Position numbers and translations under genes: made by a program
Notes under the pieces: generated by a model
Databases searched by the model: none
What the model was told of the DNA's origin: nothing
What the model saw: only the letters and a program-made list of their open reading frames with translations
Part shown: piece by piece, positions 48,643 to 58,117 of the stretch
Layout of the letters: the number at the start of each line of letters is the position of its first letter
How positions within the stretch are numbered: position 1 is the stretch's first letter
Assembly (NCBI RefSeq): GCF_016466415.2
Contig: NZ_CP066771.1
Coordinates: forward strand, 2,294,001 to 2,358,000
Source: Ralstonia pickettii
GTDB lineage: Bacteria; Pseudomonadota; Gammaproteobacteria; Burkholderiales; Burkholderiaceae
Direction of reading: 5' to 3'
DNA: 64,000 nt

Positions 48643-49527
48643 ATGACACGCATTGCCTTCATCGGCCTCGGCAACATGGGCACGCCGATGGTCCGACACC
48701 TGATTGCCGCCGGGCACACCGTGCGCGCCTATGTGCGCCGTCCGGAAGCCGCCGACAACGCCCGCACCCTCGGCGCCGAGCCCTGCAACACCCCCGCTGA
48801 AGCGGCGCGCGACGCGGAGGTCATCTTCACCAACGTCACGTCCACGGCCGATGTGGAAAGCGTGCTGCTGGGGCCGGATGGTGTCATCCATGGCGCGCCG
48901 CGTGGTGCCGTGTGCATCGATCACAGCACGATCTCCGCCGTGGCCACGCGCCGGATCGCGGCCGATTTGGAAGCGGCGGGACTGGAGTTCCTGGATGCGC
49001 CGGTCTCAGGCGGCACCGCAGGCGCGCAGAAGGCCACGCTGTCGATCATGGTCGGCGGCAAGGCCGAAGTGCTGGAGCGCGTGCGCCCGCTGCTGCAGCT
49101 GCTGGGCACCACGATCACGCACGTCGGCGGCCACGGTGCCGGCCAAGTCGCCAAGGCGTGCAACCAGATCGTGCAGGTCATCAATATCCAGGGCATTGCC
49201 GAAGCCATGCTGTTTGCGCGCGCCCAGGGGACCGACCCGTCGCGTGTGCTGGCTGCCATCGGCCCGGGCTTTGCGGGCAGCCGCATGCTCGACCTGGAAG
49301 GGCCCAAGATGGCCGAGCGCAACTTTGCCGCCGGCATCGAAGCGCGCCTGCACGACAAGGATTTCGGTCTGGTGCGCGAGATCGCCCAGGAACTCGGCCT
49401 GCAGATGCCGGCGATGGAGCTGGTGGCTTCGCAGCTCAATACGCTGGTCGCCAACGGCTGGGGGTATGACGATACGGCGTCGCTGCTGCGCGTGCTCGAG
49501 CAGCAGAACAAGCAGCAGACCGATTGA
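48643..49527 (+). CDS. Beta-hydroxyacid dehydrogenase (2-hydroxy-3-oxopropionate reductase / 3-hydroxyisobutyrate dehydrogenase family)
   Basis: The enzyme has 294 residues. The N-terminal Rossmann site is [17 protein letters not shown]. The substrate motif is [20 protein letters not shown], and the catalytic Lys lies in [15 protein letters not shown] (about residue 171). It could reduce tartronate semialdehyde or oxidise 3-hydroxyisobutyrate. Sequence alone does not decide. It lies 21 bp after the binding-protein gene and is likely cotranscribed. Confidence 0.87.
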   Translation: MTRIAFIGLGNMGTPMVRHLIAAGHTVRAYVRRPEAADNARTLGAEPCNTPAEAARDAEVIFTNVTSTADVESVLLGPDGVIHGAPRGAVCIDHSTISAVATRRIAADLEAAGLEFLDAPVSGGTAGAQKATLSIMVGGKAEVLERVRPLLQLLGTTITHVGGHGAGQVAKACNQIVQVINIQGIAEAMLFARAQGTDPSRVLAAIGPGFAGSRMLDLEGPKMAERNFAAGIEARLHDKDFGLVREIAQELGLQMPAMELVASQLNTLVANGWGYDDTASLLRVLEQQNKQQTD

Positions 49528-49544
49528 GCGCCTTTCGGCCCGCC

Positions 49545-49574
49545 TTGTTCGGATGGCCGGACTTCTGGCATAAT
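49545..49574 (+). promoter_or_regulatory. Promoter of tRNA-Leu
   Basis: TTGTTC (49545-49550), an 18-base spacer and CATAAT (49569-49574) place the start about 12 bases before the tRNA. Confidence 0.6.
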
Positions 49575-49593
49575 TGCCGGCTCATCAGCACCT

Positions 49594-49678
49594 GCCCGAG
49601 TGGTGAAATTGGTAGACGCAGGGGACTCAAAATCCCCCGCCGCAAGGCGTGCCGGTTCGATTCCGGCCTCGGGCACCA
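49594..49678 (+). tRNA. tRNA-Leu (anticodon CAA)
   Basis: The 85-base gene includes an encoded CCA. Acceptor GCCCGAG pairs with CTCGGGC. The anticodon stem-loop GGGGA-CTCAAAA-TCCCC carries CAA and reads UUG. A long variable arm (CGCCGCAAGGCG) marks a class II tRNA, and the T loop is GGTTCGATTCC. Confidence 0.96.
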
Positions 49679-49685
49679 GAATTCA

Positions 49686-49719
49686 AGCCGCTTCTGTACA
49701 CGCAGAAGCGGCTTTTTCA
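49686..49719 (+). terminator. Terminator after tRNA-Leu
   Basis: AGCCGCTTCTG-TACA-CGCAGAAGCGGCT with TTTTT lies 7 bases after the tRNA. Confidence 0.85.
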
Positions 49720-49880
49720 TTGGACGCCCGGCAACGCAACGGCAGCCGGCAACACGCCCCGCGCGGCGTGGGATAATGGCGGCTTTGCCCCGGGCGCGGC
49801 TCAAGAGGTTGATCGCACGGGCGCGCGAGGGCCTTTATCCGCGTGGCCCGCCCCACCATCGACATTCTTCAGCACCCAAA

Positions 49881-51740
49881 ATGCCCGCATACCGTTCCAA
49901 AACCTCCACCGCCGGCCGCAACATGGCGGGGGCACGCTCGCTCTGGCGCGCCACCGGCATGAAAGACGAAGACTTCCAGAAGCCCATCATCGCGGTGGTC
50001 AATTCGTTCACCCAGTTTGTTCCCGGCCACGTGCACCTGAAAGACCTGGGGCAGCTCGTCGCGCGTGAAATCGAAGCCGCGGGCGGGGTTGCCAAGGAAT
50101 TCAACACAATCGCCGTGGACGACGGCATCGCCATGGGCCACGACGGCATGCTGTATTCGCTGCCCAGCCGCGACATCATTGCCGACTCGGTTGAATACAT
50201 GGTCAACGCGCACTGCGCCGATGCCATGGTCTGCATCTCCAACTGCGACAAGATCACCCCGGGCATGCTGATGGCCGCCATGCGCCTGAACATTCCGGTG
50301 ATCTTCGTCTCGGGCGGCCCGATGGAGGCGGGCAAGACGCGCCTGGCCAACCCCGTCACCAAAGCCATCGAGATCAAAAAGCTGGATCTGATCGACGCGA
50401 TGGTGATCGCGGCCGACAGCAAGTATTCCGACGAGGAAGTGGCGGAAGTCGAGCGCTCGGCGTGCCCGACCTGCGGTTCGTGCTCGGGCATGTTCACGGC
50501 CAACTCGATGAACTGCCTGACCGAAGCGCTCGGCCTGTCGCTGCCGGGCAACGGCACCGTGGTCGCCACGCACGCAGACCGCGAGCAGCTCTTCAAGCGC
50601 GCCGGCCGCCGCATCGTTGAACTCGCCCGCCAATACTACGAGCAGGAAGACGAGCGCGTGCTGCCGCGCTCGGTCGGCTTCAAGGCATTTGAGAACGCCA
50701 TGACGCTCGACATCGCGATGGGCGGCTCGACCAACACGATCCTGCACCTGCTGGCCATCGCCCAGGAAGCGGAGATCGACTTCACGATGGCGGACATCGA
50801 CCGCCTTTCGCGCGTCGTGCCGCAGCTGTGCAAGGTCGCGCCGAACACGAACAAGTACCACATCGAAGACGTGCACCGCGCCGGCGGCATCATGGCCATC
50901 CTGGGTGAGCTGGACCGCGCCGGCAAGCTGCACACCGACGCACCCACCGTGCACGCGCCCACGTTGAAGGACGCGCTGGACCAGTGGGACATCGTCCGCA
51001 CGTCGGATGAAGCCGTGCAGACGTTCTACCGTGCCGGCCCGGCGGGTATTCCGACGCAGGTCGCGTTCAGCCAGAACACGCGCTGGCCGAGCCTGGACCT
51101 GGACCGCGCCGAAGGCTGCATCCGCTCGAACGAGCATGCGTTCTCGAAGGAAGGCGGCCTGGCCGTGCTGAGGGGCAACATCGCGCTGGACGGCTGCGTG
51201 GTGAAGACCGCCGGCGTGGATGAAAGCATCCTCGTGTTCGAAGGCACGGCGCACGTGACGGAATCGCAGGACGAAGCGGTCGCGGACATCCTGGCCGACA
51301 AGGTCAAAGCCGGCGACGTGGTGGTCGTGCGCTACGAAGGCCCGAAGGGCGGCCCCGGCATGCAGGAAATGCTGTATCCGACCAGCTACATCAAGTCCAA
51401 GGGCCTGGGCAAAGCCTGTGCGCTGCTGACGGACGGCCGCTTCTCGGGTGGTACGTCGGGGCTGTCGATCGGTCACTGCTCGCCGGAAGCGGCTGCAGGC
51501 GGCGCGATCGGTCTGGTGCGCAACGGCGACAAGATCCGCATCGACATCCCCAACCGCACGATCAACGTGCTAGTGTCGGACGAAGAACTCGCACGACGCC
51601 GCGAAGAGCAGAACGCCAAGGGCTGGAAGCCCGCGCAGCCGCGTCCGCGCAAGGTATCGGCCGCACTCAAGGCGTACGCCAAGTTGGTCATGTCGGCGGA
51701 CAAGGGCGCGGTGCGCGACCTGTCGCAATTGGACGACTGA
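49881..51740 (+). CDS. ilvD: Dihydroxy-acid dehydratase, E. coli type
   Basis: The enzyme has 619 residues, as in E. coli IlvD (616), and begins [20 protein letters not shown]. Cluster ligands are in [10 protein letters not shown] and [17 protein letters not shown]. The position of the third cysteine of the shorter paralogue is occupied by [13 protein letters not shown], without Cys. [16 protein letters not shown] is the C-terminal signature. It catalyses the same step as the gene at 31785 and is probably the housekeeping enzyme. The frame is open upstream through the tRNA, so the start at 49881 is set by homology. No strong Shine-Dalgarno is visible. Confidence 0.95.
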   Translation: MPAYRSKTSTAGRNMAGARSLWRATGMKDEDFQKPIIAVVNSFTQFVPGHVHLKDLGQLVAREIEAAGGVAKEFNTIAVDDGIAMGHDGMLYSLPSRDIIADSVEYMVNAHCADAMVCISNCDKITPGMLMAAMRLNIPVIFVSGGPMEAGKTRLANPVTKAIEIKKLDLIDAMVIAADSKYSDEEVAEVERSACPTCGSCSGMFTANSMNCLTEALGLSLPGNGTVVATHADREQLFKRAGRRIVELARQYYEQEDERVLPRSVGFKAFENAMTLDIAMGGSTNTILHLLAIAQEAEIDFTMADIDRLSRVVPQLCKVAPNTNKYHIEDVHRAGGIMAILGELDRAGKLHTDAPTVHAPTLKDALDQWDIVRTSDEAVQTFYRAGPAGIPTQVAFSQNTRWPSLDLDRAEGCIRSNEHAFSKEGGLAVLRGNIALDGCVVKTAGVDESILVFEGTAHVTESQDEAVADILADKVKAGDVVVVRYEGPKGGPGMQEMLYPTSYIKSKGLGKACALLTDGRFSGGTSGLSIGHCSPEAAAGGAIGLVRNGDKIRIDIPNRTINVLVSDEELARRREEQNAKGWKPAQPRPRKVSAALKAYAKLVMSADKGAVRDLSQLDD

Positions 51741-51772
51741 TGCAACACGGGCCCAGCGCGCGATCCACGTGA

Positions 51773-51800
51773 AAAAAGCCGCTCTTCGGAGCGGCTTTTT
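51773..51800. terminator. Terminator between ilvD and convergent dkgB
   Basis: AAAAAGCCGCTC-TTCG-GAGCGGCTTTTT is a near-perfect stem with a UUCG tetraloop and tracts on both sides, so it can work in both directions. Confidence 0.9.
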
Positions 51801-51823
51801 CTATTGCGCAGGTGGCGCGATGC

Positions 51824-52630
51824 TCAATCCCACTGCGGCGCGAGCCCGTCTGGTGAAACCTCCCGGCCGTTGCGCTCAAGCCCGGCAATCTGAGCCATGT
51901 CTTCGTCCGTCAGGTGCAGCGTTTGCGCGCGCAGGTTGCTCGCAAGATGCTCTCGCTTGGTTGACGACGGGATCACCGAATAGCCCAACTGCATCGCCCA
52001 CGCCAGCACGACCTGCGCCGGCGTCGCTTCGTGCCGCTGTGCGATCGCGCCAATCACCGGATCGCCCAGCACCTTACCGTATGCCAGCGTCATGTACGAC
52101 GTGACGTGAATGCCCTCGCGCTGCAGGAAATCGACGAGCTTGCGATTTTGCAGATAAGGGCGCAGTTCGATCTGGTTGGTGACGATGGCGTCTTTGCTAG
52201 CCACCGCAATCGCCTGTTGCGTCAGGGCGATGTTGAAGTTCGAGACGCCGATCTCGCGCGTCAAACCCCGGGCCTTCGCTTCGGCCAGCGCGGTCATGAA
52301 TTCTTCGAGCGACACGCCGTTGTTGGGCGCCGGCCAATGGATGAGCGTGAGGTCGACGTAATCGGTGCGCAGCTTGGCGAGGCTGTCTTCGAGACTCGTC
52401 ACCAGCTTGCTCCGGGCGTAGTTGTCGACCCAGATCTTGGTGGTCAGGAACAGGTCTTCGCGGCGCACGCCGGAGCTGGCAATGGCCTCGCCTACCTCCG
52501 CTTCATTGCCGTAGATTTGCGCGGTGTCGATGACGCGGTAGCCGAGTTCGAGGCCATTGCGGACCGAGTCGATGACAAGTTGGCCTTTCAGGCGGAACGT
52601 GCCGAGGCCGAAAGCGGGAATCCTGTTCAT
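51824..52630 (-). CDS. dkgB: Aldo/keto reductase, DkgB type (2,5-didehydrogluconate / methylglyoxal reductase)
   Basis: The enzyme has 268 residues. It follows E. coli DkgB throughout: [40 protein letters not shown] (catalytic Asp and Tyr), [17 protein letters not shown] (active-site His), GVSNFNIAL and [15 protein letters not shown] (NADPH site). The start is the ATG at 52630 with GGAG 8 bases upstream. A TTG further upstream is in frame. It lies 24 bp after an MFS transporter gene and is probably in one operon with it. Confidence 0.92.
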   Translation of the reverse strand: MNRIPAFGLGTFRLKGQLVIDSVRNGLELGYRVIDTAQIYGNEAEVGEAIASSGVRREDLFLTTKIWVDNYARSKLVTSLEDSLAKLRTDYVDLTLIHWPAPNNGVSLEEFMTALAEAKARGLTREIGVSNFNIALTQQAIAVASKDAIVTNQIELRPYLQNRKLVDFLQREGIHVTSYMTLAYGKVLGDPVIGAIAQRHEATPAQVVLAWAMQLGYSVIPSSTKREHLASNLRAQTLHLTDEDMAQIAGLERNGREVSPDGLAPQWD

Positions 52631-52654
52631 CTTGTGCTCCAACCGGAAGTCGAA

Positions 52655-53857
52655 TCAGGGGTTCATGGCCAGACGCGTCCGGCGCTGCACGACATGCAGC
52701 CCGACCAGCGCGAGGCCAGCCGCGGCGATCACCGCGCCGACGATCGGCACGGCCGCATAGCCCAGTCCTGCGGAGATGGCCGCACCGCCCGCTGCCGCGC
52801 CCAGCGCGTTGCCGAGGTTGAACGCGCCCACGTTGACCGACGATGCAAGGCCCGGCGCTTCAGCCGCGGCACGCATCACGCGCATCTGCAGCGGCGGCAC
52901 GACCGCGAAGGTGGCGATGCCCCACACCAGCAACGCGGCGGCCGCACCGATGTGCGTCTTGGCGAGCACGGGGAACGCGAGCATCGTCACGATCAGCAGC
53001 AACAGAAAGCCGATCAGGCTGCCGTCGAGCGAGCGATCGGCTAGGCGACCGCCGGCGATGTTGCCAATCGAAAAACCGATGCCGATCAGCACCAGCATCG
53101 CCGTCACGAATGCCGGCGAGGCGCCGGTCAGTTGCGCAAGTGTCGGCGCAACATACGTGTAGAGCGTGAACATCGCGCCCGCGCCGAGCACCGTGGTGGC
53201 AAGCGCGCCCAGCACGACGGGACGCGTCAGGACCGCGAGTTCGGCGCGAAGGTTGGGCATCTTGCCGGCATCGCCCCTCGGCAACGCGGTAATCAGACCC
53301 GCAATGGCGATCAGGCCGAGGCTTGCCGTGGCGGCAAACGACATGCGCCAGCCGATCAGTTGGCCGAGCCAAGTCGCAGCCGGCACGCCCCCAACGTTGG
53401 CGATCGTCAGGCCCATGAACATCGTTGCGACGGCGCTGGCCTGCTTGTCGCGCGGTACGAGGCTGGCGGCAACCACCGATCCCAGCCCGAAGTACGCGCC
53501 GTGATTGAGGCTGGTGACGAGCCGCGCGAGCAGCAGCGTCGTGTAGTCCGGCGCAACGGCTGACAGCAGGTTGCCGATGGTGAAGATGCTCATCAGCGCG
53601 ATCAGCGCCTTGCGTCGCGGCCAGCGTGCCAGCAGCAACGTCATGATCGGGGCGCCCACCATCACGCCAATGGCGTACGCGCTGATCAGCATGCCTGCCT
53701 GCGGAATCGATACATGCACGCCGTCGGCAATCACGGGTAGCAAGCCCATCGGCGAAAACTCGGTGGTGCCGATGCCAAAGGCGCCGGCGGCAAGCGCGAG
53801 CAACGGCAGCGTCGCGCTGCTGCGCGCGGGCTCGACGGAAGTGTGGGTGGGGTTCAT
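52655..53857 (-). CDS. MFS transporter (AraJ/YdhP-like drug or sugar exporter)
   Basis: The protein has 400 residues and twelve predicted helices. LAAGAFGIGTTEFSPMGLLPVIA is the N-terminal helix signature of the AraJ/NepI/YdhP group. The inter-helix motif LARWPRRKALIALM follows helix 2. Substrates of this group range from arabinose to purine nucleosides and drugs and cannot be assigned. It is divergent from marR, with palindromes between them, so MarR may repress it. Confidence 0.88.
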   Translation of the reverse strand: MNPTHTSVEPARSSATLPLLALAAGAFGIGTTEFSPMGLLPVIADGVHVSIPQAGMLISAYAIGVMVGAPIMTLLLARWPRRKALIALMSIFTIGNLLSAVAPDYTTLLLARLVTSLNHGAYFGLGSVVAASLVPRDKQASAVATMFMGLTIANVGGVPAATWLGQLIGWRMSFAATASLGLIAIAGLITALPRGDAGKMPNLRAELAVLTRPVVLGALATTVLGAGAMFTLYTYVAPTLAQLTGASPAFVTAMLVLIGIGFSIGNIAGGRLADRSLDGSLIGFLLLLIVTMLAFPVLAKTHIGAAAALLVWGIATFAVVPPLQMRVMRAAAEAPGLASSVNVGAFNLGNALGAAAGGAAISAGLGYAAVPIVGAVIAAAGLALVGLHVVQRRTRLAMNP

Positions 53858-54083
53858 GCGGTGTACTCCAAAGCAGAGGGTTGGAAAGCGGGCAGAACCT
53901 CTGCCGCGATTTCCGCAAACCTTTCAGCAAGCGGGCGACGATTCCTGCGGAAATGCGATGCGTCCGATGCGTGCGCCAAGGCGATGGTCGCAGCAGCGAG
54001 CGTCCGCGACCGGCGCAATAAGCATGGACCGTAGTGTGCGTGCTCCACCTTTGCAGAAAAACCCGTCCGTCGACGAAACAGTC

Positions 54084-54098
54084 TTGATTGCCAATCAA
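54084..54098. promoter_or_regulatory. Perfect palindrome, candidate MarR operator
   Basis: TTGATTG-C-CAATCAA is a perfect 15-bp inverted repeat of the size and AT/GC pattern bound by MarR-family dimers. It sits 89 bases before the marR ATG and between the two divergent genes. Confidence 0.6.
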
Positions 54099-54146
54099 CA
54101 ATCGGTGTCACTCAGAACGCATTCCGGGTTGGCACCAAAATATGTC

Positions 54147-54158
54147 ATATCGTGATAT
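54147..54158. promoter_or_regulatory. Second palindrome next to the marR start
   Basis: ATATC-GT-GATAT overlaps the region where the marR -10 box must lie (TATATT at 54156-54161). It could be a second operator or part of the promoter. Confidence 0.45.
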
Positions 54159-54186
54159 ATTCCGCCACGAACCTTTTAATTCCGCC

Positions 54187-54624
54187 ATGTCCACCCCCGC
54201 ACGCCCTTTGTCCAAGCAGGATTTCGAGAACCTCTCCGATTTCCGCTACCACCTGCGTCGCTTCCTGCGCGCCTCCGAAGATCTGATCCACGCCAAGGGC
54301 ATTACGCCCCTGCAGTATCAGTTGCTGCTGCACGTGAAAGGCTATGCCGGGCGCGAATGGGCCACCGTCGGCGAACTGGCCGAGCGCCTGCAGGCCGCGC
54401 CGCACGGCACAGCGGCACTCATCACGCGCTGCGAAGAAGCGGGTCTGGTCGAAAGGCGCCAGAGCGACACCGACGCACGCCAGGTCGAAGTCCATCTCTC
54501 CAGGAAGGGCGACCACCTCGTCGCACTGCTGGCCGGGCTGCACCAGAGCGAGCTGTCGGCATTCAGCCGCGCTTTCAAGCTTCCGCACCTCGATCAACCC
54601 ACCGAACCAGCCGCCGAGCAGTAA
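54187..54624 (+). CDS. MarR-family transcriptional regulator
   Basis: The protein has 145 residues. The winged helix-turn-helix covers about 30-100 (ITPLQYQLLLHVKGYAG, TVGELAERLQAAPHGTAALI, RCEEAGLVERRQSDTDARQ), the last being the MarR wing. It precedes the chloride-channel gene by 4 bases, so the two are one operon, and it is divergent from the MFS exporter. The start is set at MSTPARPLSKQDF. An upstream in-frame ATG at 54088 lies beyond the palindromes. Confidence 0.88.
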   Translation: MSTPARPLSKQDFENLSDFRYHLRRFLRASEDLIHAKGITPLQYQLLLHVKGYAGREWATVGELAERLQAAPHGTAALITRCEEAGLVERRQSDTDARQVEVHLSRKGDHLVALLAGLHQSELSAFSRAFKLPHLDQPTEPAAEQ

Positions 54625-54628
54625 CGTC

Positions 54629-56446
54629 ATGCAAGCCCTTGAACACCAACCGCATCGGCGCGACTTCGCGACCGACACCACGCTGTTCCGCACCACTGCG
54701 CTGGCGGTCGTCATCGCGGCGTTTGCCACATTGGCCGCCGTGGCGCTGCTCAACCTGATCCGCTTCTTCACCAACCTGTTCTTCTTCCAGACGTTGTCGC
54801 TGGCGGACCGCTCGCCGGCCGCCAACACGCTGGGCGCCTGGGTGATTGCGGTACCGCTCATCGGTGGGCTGATCGTCGGGCTGATGGCGCGCTTCGGCTC
54901 GGAGAAGATCCGCGGCCACGGCATTCCCGAGGCCATCGAGGCCATCCTGTTCGGCAAAAGCAAGATGTCGCCGAAGGTGGCGGTGCTCAAGCCGCTGTCG
55001 TCGGGCATCGTGATCGGCAGCGGCGGCCCGTTTGGCGCGGAAGGCCCGATCATCATGACGGGCGGCGCGATCGGCTCGCTGTTCGCGCAGTTCTTCAAGC
55101 TGACGGCCGCCGAGCGCAAGACGCTGCTGGTGGCTGGCGCCACGGCCGGCATGACGGCCGTGTTCGGCACGCCCGTGGCCGCGCTGCTGCTGGCGGTGGA
55201 ACTGCTGCTGTTCGAATGGCGCCCGCGCAGCATGCTGCCCGTGGCGGTGGCATGCGCGGTGGCGGGCTTCCTGCGTGTACTGGTGCTGGAGCCCGGCCCC
55301 CTCTTCCCGCTGGACACCGCACCCGCGACGCTGCCTGCGCTGGGCTCGTGCGTGGTCGCCGGATTGCTGTGCGGCGCGCTGGCGCGCTCGCTGTCGATGG
55401 CGCTGTACAAAACCGAAGACCTGTTCGGCCGCCTGCCGATCCACTGGATGTGGTGGCCGGCCATCGGCGGCCTGGTGGTTGGCATTGGCGGCTATTTCGA
55501 GCCGCGTGCGCTGGGCGTCGGCTACGACGTCATCGGGGATTTGCTGCACAACCATCTCGCCATCCGCGTGGCGCTGGCGCTGCTGGTGGTCAAGGCCATC
55601 ATCTGGGTGATCGCGCTGGGCTCGGGCACGTCGGGCGGGGTGCTTGCCCCGCTGCTGATGATGGGCGCCGGCTTGGGGGTGTTGATCGGCCCGGTGCTCC
55701 CCGGCGGCGACCCGGGCCTGTGGCCGCTCGTGTGCATGGCGGCCATGCTGGCCGGCGTCCTGGGCGCCCCGCTCACAGCCATCGTCTTCGCCTTCGGGCT
55801 CACACACGATGTGAACGCGCTGCTGCCGATTCTGCTGGCGGTGGCGGTGTCCTACGGTTTTGTCGTGCTGACCATGCCGCGCTCGATCATGACCGAGAAG
55901 ATCGCGCGACGCGGCTTCCACATCTATCGCGAATACGCTGTTGACCCGCTCGAGCGCCACGCCGTGGAAGAGGTGATGACGCGTTCGGTGCAGACCATCG
56001 ACGCACAGGCCACGCTGGCCGATACACTCGCCGACCGCTTTGGCGCCACGCAGGCGCACCGAGCGTTTCCCGTGGTGCGAGGTGGGCCGAATGGCACGTT
56101 GATCGGCATGCTCGACCGCGATGCGCTGCTGGCGGGCCAGAAGCGCGGTGCCGTCACCGTGGCCGAGTTGTTTGGTGCGAATGCCCCCGTGATGGCGCTG
56201 CCCGGTGAGACCTGCCGCATCGTCGCCACGCGCTTGGCAGTGCATGGGCTGGAGCGGCTGCCGGTGGTGGCCGATTCACAATCACGCGCGCTGGTGGGCA
56301 TTGTCTCGCGCAGCGATTTGGTCAAGCCGTCGCTCGCGTTTTTTGATGAAGAACAGCGCCGCGAGCGCTTCCGCCGTGTGCCGCTGTCAGGCACGCGAAC
56401 GCATCTTGAACTGCGCCGTCGGCGCGCAGGCCGCGTCGCGCGGTAA
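54629..56446 (+). CDS. ClC-family chloride channel/antiporter with C-terminal CBS domains
   Basis: The protein has 605 residues. The membrane part (about 20-440) shows the ClC filter segments in variant form: RGHGIPEAIEAI (usual GSGIP), SGGPFGAEGPI (usual GREGP, gating Glu kept) and GTSGGVLAPLLM. Two CBS domains (about 450-580, EEVMTRSVQTIDAQATLADT and LERLPVVADSQSRALVGIVS) follow. It moves chloride or another anion, possibly with protons. Cotranscription with marR suggests stress or acid control. Confidence 0.93.
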   Translation: MQALEHQPHRRDFATDTTLFRTTALAVVIAAFATLAAVALLNLIRFFTNLFFFQTLSLADRSPAANTLGAWVIAVPLIGGLIVGLMARFGSEKIRGHGIPEAIEAILFGKSKMSPKVAVLKPLSSGIVIGSGGPFGAEGPIIMTGGAIGSLFAQFFKLTAAERKTLLVAGATAGMTAVFGTPVAALLLAVELLLFEWRPRSMLPVAVACAVAGFLRVLVLEPGPLFPLDTAPATLPALGSCVVAGLLCGALARSLSMALYKTEDLFGRLPIHWMWWPAIGGLVVGIGGYFEPRALGVGYDVIGDLLHNHLAIRVALALLVVKAIIWVIALGSGTSGGVLAPLLMMGAGLGVLIGPVLPGGDPGLWPLVCMAAMLAGVLGAPLTAIVFAFGLTHDVNALLPILLAVAVSYGFVVLTMPRSIMTEKIARRGFHIYREYAVDPLERHAVEEVMTRSVQTIDAQATLADTLADRFGATQAHRAFPVVRGGPNGTLIGMLDRDALLAGQKRGAVTVAELFGANAPVMALPGETCRIVATRLAVHGLERLPVVADSQSRALVGIVSRSDLVKPSLAFFDEEQRRERFRRVPLSGTRTHLELRRRRAGRVAR

Positions 56447-56448
56447 TT

Positions 56449-58116
56449 TCAGCCGGCCACGTGCCGGTTACGCCCGCTTTCCTTGGCGCGATACAGCGCC
56501 AGATCGGCGCGCTTGAGCATCTCCGAGGCAGTATCGCCCGGCCGGCAGACCGTCATGCCCATGCTGACGGTCATCGACAGCCCGGTCGGGAAGCTTTCGT
56601 CCGTCTCGGCCACCGCCGTACGCAGGCGCTCCGCCACCTCGGTGGCGGTTTCCAGCGTGGTGCGGCCCATCACCATGGCAAATTCCTCGCCGCCCAAGCG
56701 CCCGACCAAGTCACTGCTGCGCAGTACGCCCGTGGCAAGCGACGCAAAGCGCTGCAGCGCCATGTCCCCCACAGCGTGGCCCCATGTGTCATTGATGCGC
56801 TTGAAGTGATCCAGATCGGCCAGCACGAGCACAAGCGGTTCGGCACGATTGTGCGCACGCGCGAGCACCGTATCGAACAGCGCCAGGAAGCGGCGGCGCG
56901 TCAGCACACCGGTCAGATGGTCGAAATGCGCCTCGTTGGCGAGCGCGCTGTTGGTGCGCTGCAGCCGCTGGTTCAGATGGCGCGTCACGCGGTGGTGCTG
57001 CCGCTCGCGCACCAAAGACCACGCCACCAGCGCGAACGTCACCAACACACTCACGAACAGCACAAAGCCGATCATGCGGTTGCGCGCATGGTTGGCGATT
57101 TGCTGGCCCCACGCCGGCAGCGGCTCGGCCACGACGACCGTGAGGTCCGCACTGGCATTGCGCGACACGGTCAGCGATGGCATCGCACTGCCCTCGCGCC
57201 AGGCCAGCGTATCGCGCACCTCGGCCGGCACCCAGGCGGGCACATCGCGATGCGCCCTCGCGGTAGGCTGATAGGGCCAGGGCTCGAAGTCGACGCGTTG
57301 GTAGGCGTTGTACCGGTCGCTGGCGCCCATGTGCTGCAGGCGAGCATCCGGCAGGACCTTGCCGACCAGCGATGCATCGGTCGACAGAATGATCAAGCCG
57401 TTCGGATCGGTCACCAACGATGTCGGGTGCGATACCCAGTGCTGCAGCCTCGCGAGGCTCACTTTGGTGCCCATTGTTGCGACCAGGTAACCTCCGGCGT
57501 CATATACCGGCGCGGCGAAGAACAGGCCCGGCACGCCCGTCACCGGGCCGATCGTGAACTGCTCGCCCAGGCCACCGAGCATCGCCTCCTTCATGTACGG
57601 CTGCATGCTCAACTGCACGCCGACGAACGAATCGGCATGACCGGCGTTATTGGCCAGCACCACGTAATTGTGTTGGTTCACGACCCACACGTAGTCCAGC
57701 CCGAGATTGCCTGCGGTGGCGTTGAGGAAAGCATCGATGTCGACCACTTCCGGGTGCGACATCGCCTCTTCGGCACATGAGCCCTGGTCCATCAAGTTCC
57801 AGCGCCGGGTGTCGACGCGCGCCACCGCGCGCGGGATAGCGTCGATCTGCGCGAGCGTCTGCGGCAGCGCGCGCAGCAGGGCCACGTCGGCGGTGATCTG
57901 GCTCGACATTCCCTCCGCTACCTGCGCAGCCAACTGGCGCCGCGCATCGACCATCTGCTGCATGTCGCGCGCACCCATCGAATCCGCCACGAAACAGGCG
58001 GCAAACCACGACGCTCCTACGCCCACCACCGCCACCGACAGCCAAAGCGCCAGCGGCGCAACGCGCAGCCAGGCGCCGTGCGACGACGTTGCAGGGGCGG
58101 GCTCAGGCGCCTTCAC
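56449..58116 (-). CDS. Membrane diguanylate cyclase with Cache sensor and GGDEF domain
   Basis: The protein has 555 residues. It has membrane helix 1 at about 22-45, a periplasmic dCache-type domain (about 50-345), helix 2 at about 350-370 and a GGDEF domain (about 390-550). The active site is GGEEF at about 475-479, and RSSD five residues ahead is an intact RxxD product-inhibition site. It should make cyclic di-GMP in response to a periplasmic ligand. It is convergent with the ClC gene (2 bp) and 1 bp after the epimerase-like gene, with which it may share a transcript. Confidence 0.93.
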   Translation of the reverse strand: MKAPEPAPATSSHGAWLRVAPLALWLSVAVVGVGASWFAACFVADSMGARDMQQMVDARRQLAAQVAEGMSSQITADVALLRALPQTLAQIDAIPRAVARVDTRRWNLMDQGSCAEEAMSHPEVVDIDAFLNATAGNLGLDYVWVVNQHNYVVLANNAGHADSFVGVQLSMQPYMKEAMLGGLGEQFTIGPVTGVPGLFFAAPVYDAGGYLVATMGTKVSLARLQHWVSHPTSLVTDPNGLIILSTDASLVGKVLPDARLQHMGASDRYNAYQRVDFEPWPYQPTARAHRDVPAWVPAEVRDTLAWREGSAMPSLTVSRNASADLTVVVAEPLPAWGQQIANHARNRMIGFVLFVSVLVTFALVAWSLVRERQHHRVTRHLNQRLQRTNSALANEAHFDHLTGVLTRRRFLALFDTVLARAHNRAEPLVLVLADLDHFKRINDTWGHAVGDMALQRFASLATGVLRSSDLVGRLGGEEFAMVMGRTTLETATEVAERLRTAVAETDESFPTGLSMTVSMGMTVCRPGDTASEMLKRADLALYRAKESGRNRHVAG

Positions 58117-58117
58117 G

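Larger units (their letters stand above)
53858..54186. other. Divergent MFS/marR intergenic region
   Basis: These 329 bases contain no credible gene. The half nearer marR has two palindromes (54084-54098 and 54147-54158), listed separately. A short open frame in 53854-54111 on the minus strand has no ribosome site or recognisable content. Confidence 0.6.

Noticed and set aside
54575-56245. 556-codon open frame on the minus strand
   Set aside because: Antisense shadow of the ClC gene with a repetitive His/Gln/Arg/Gly composition.
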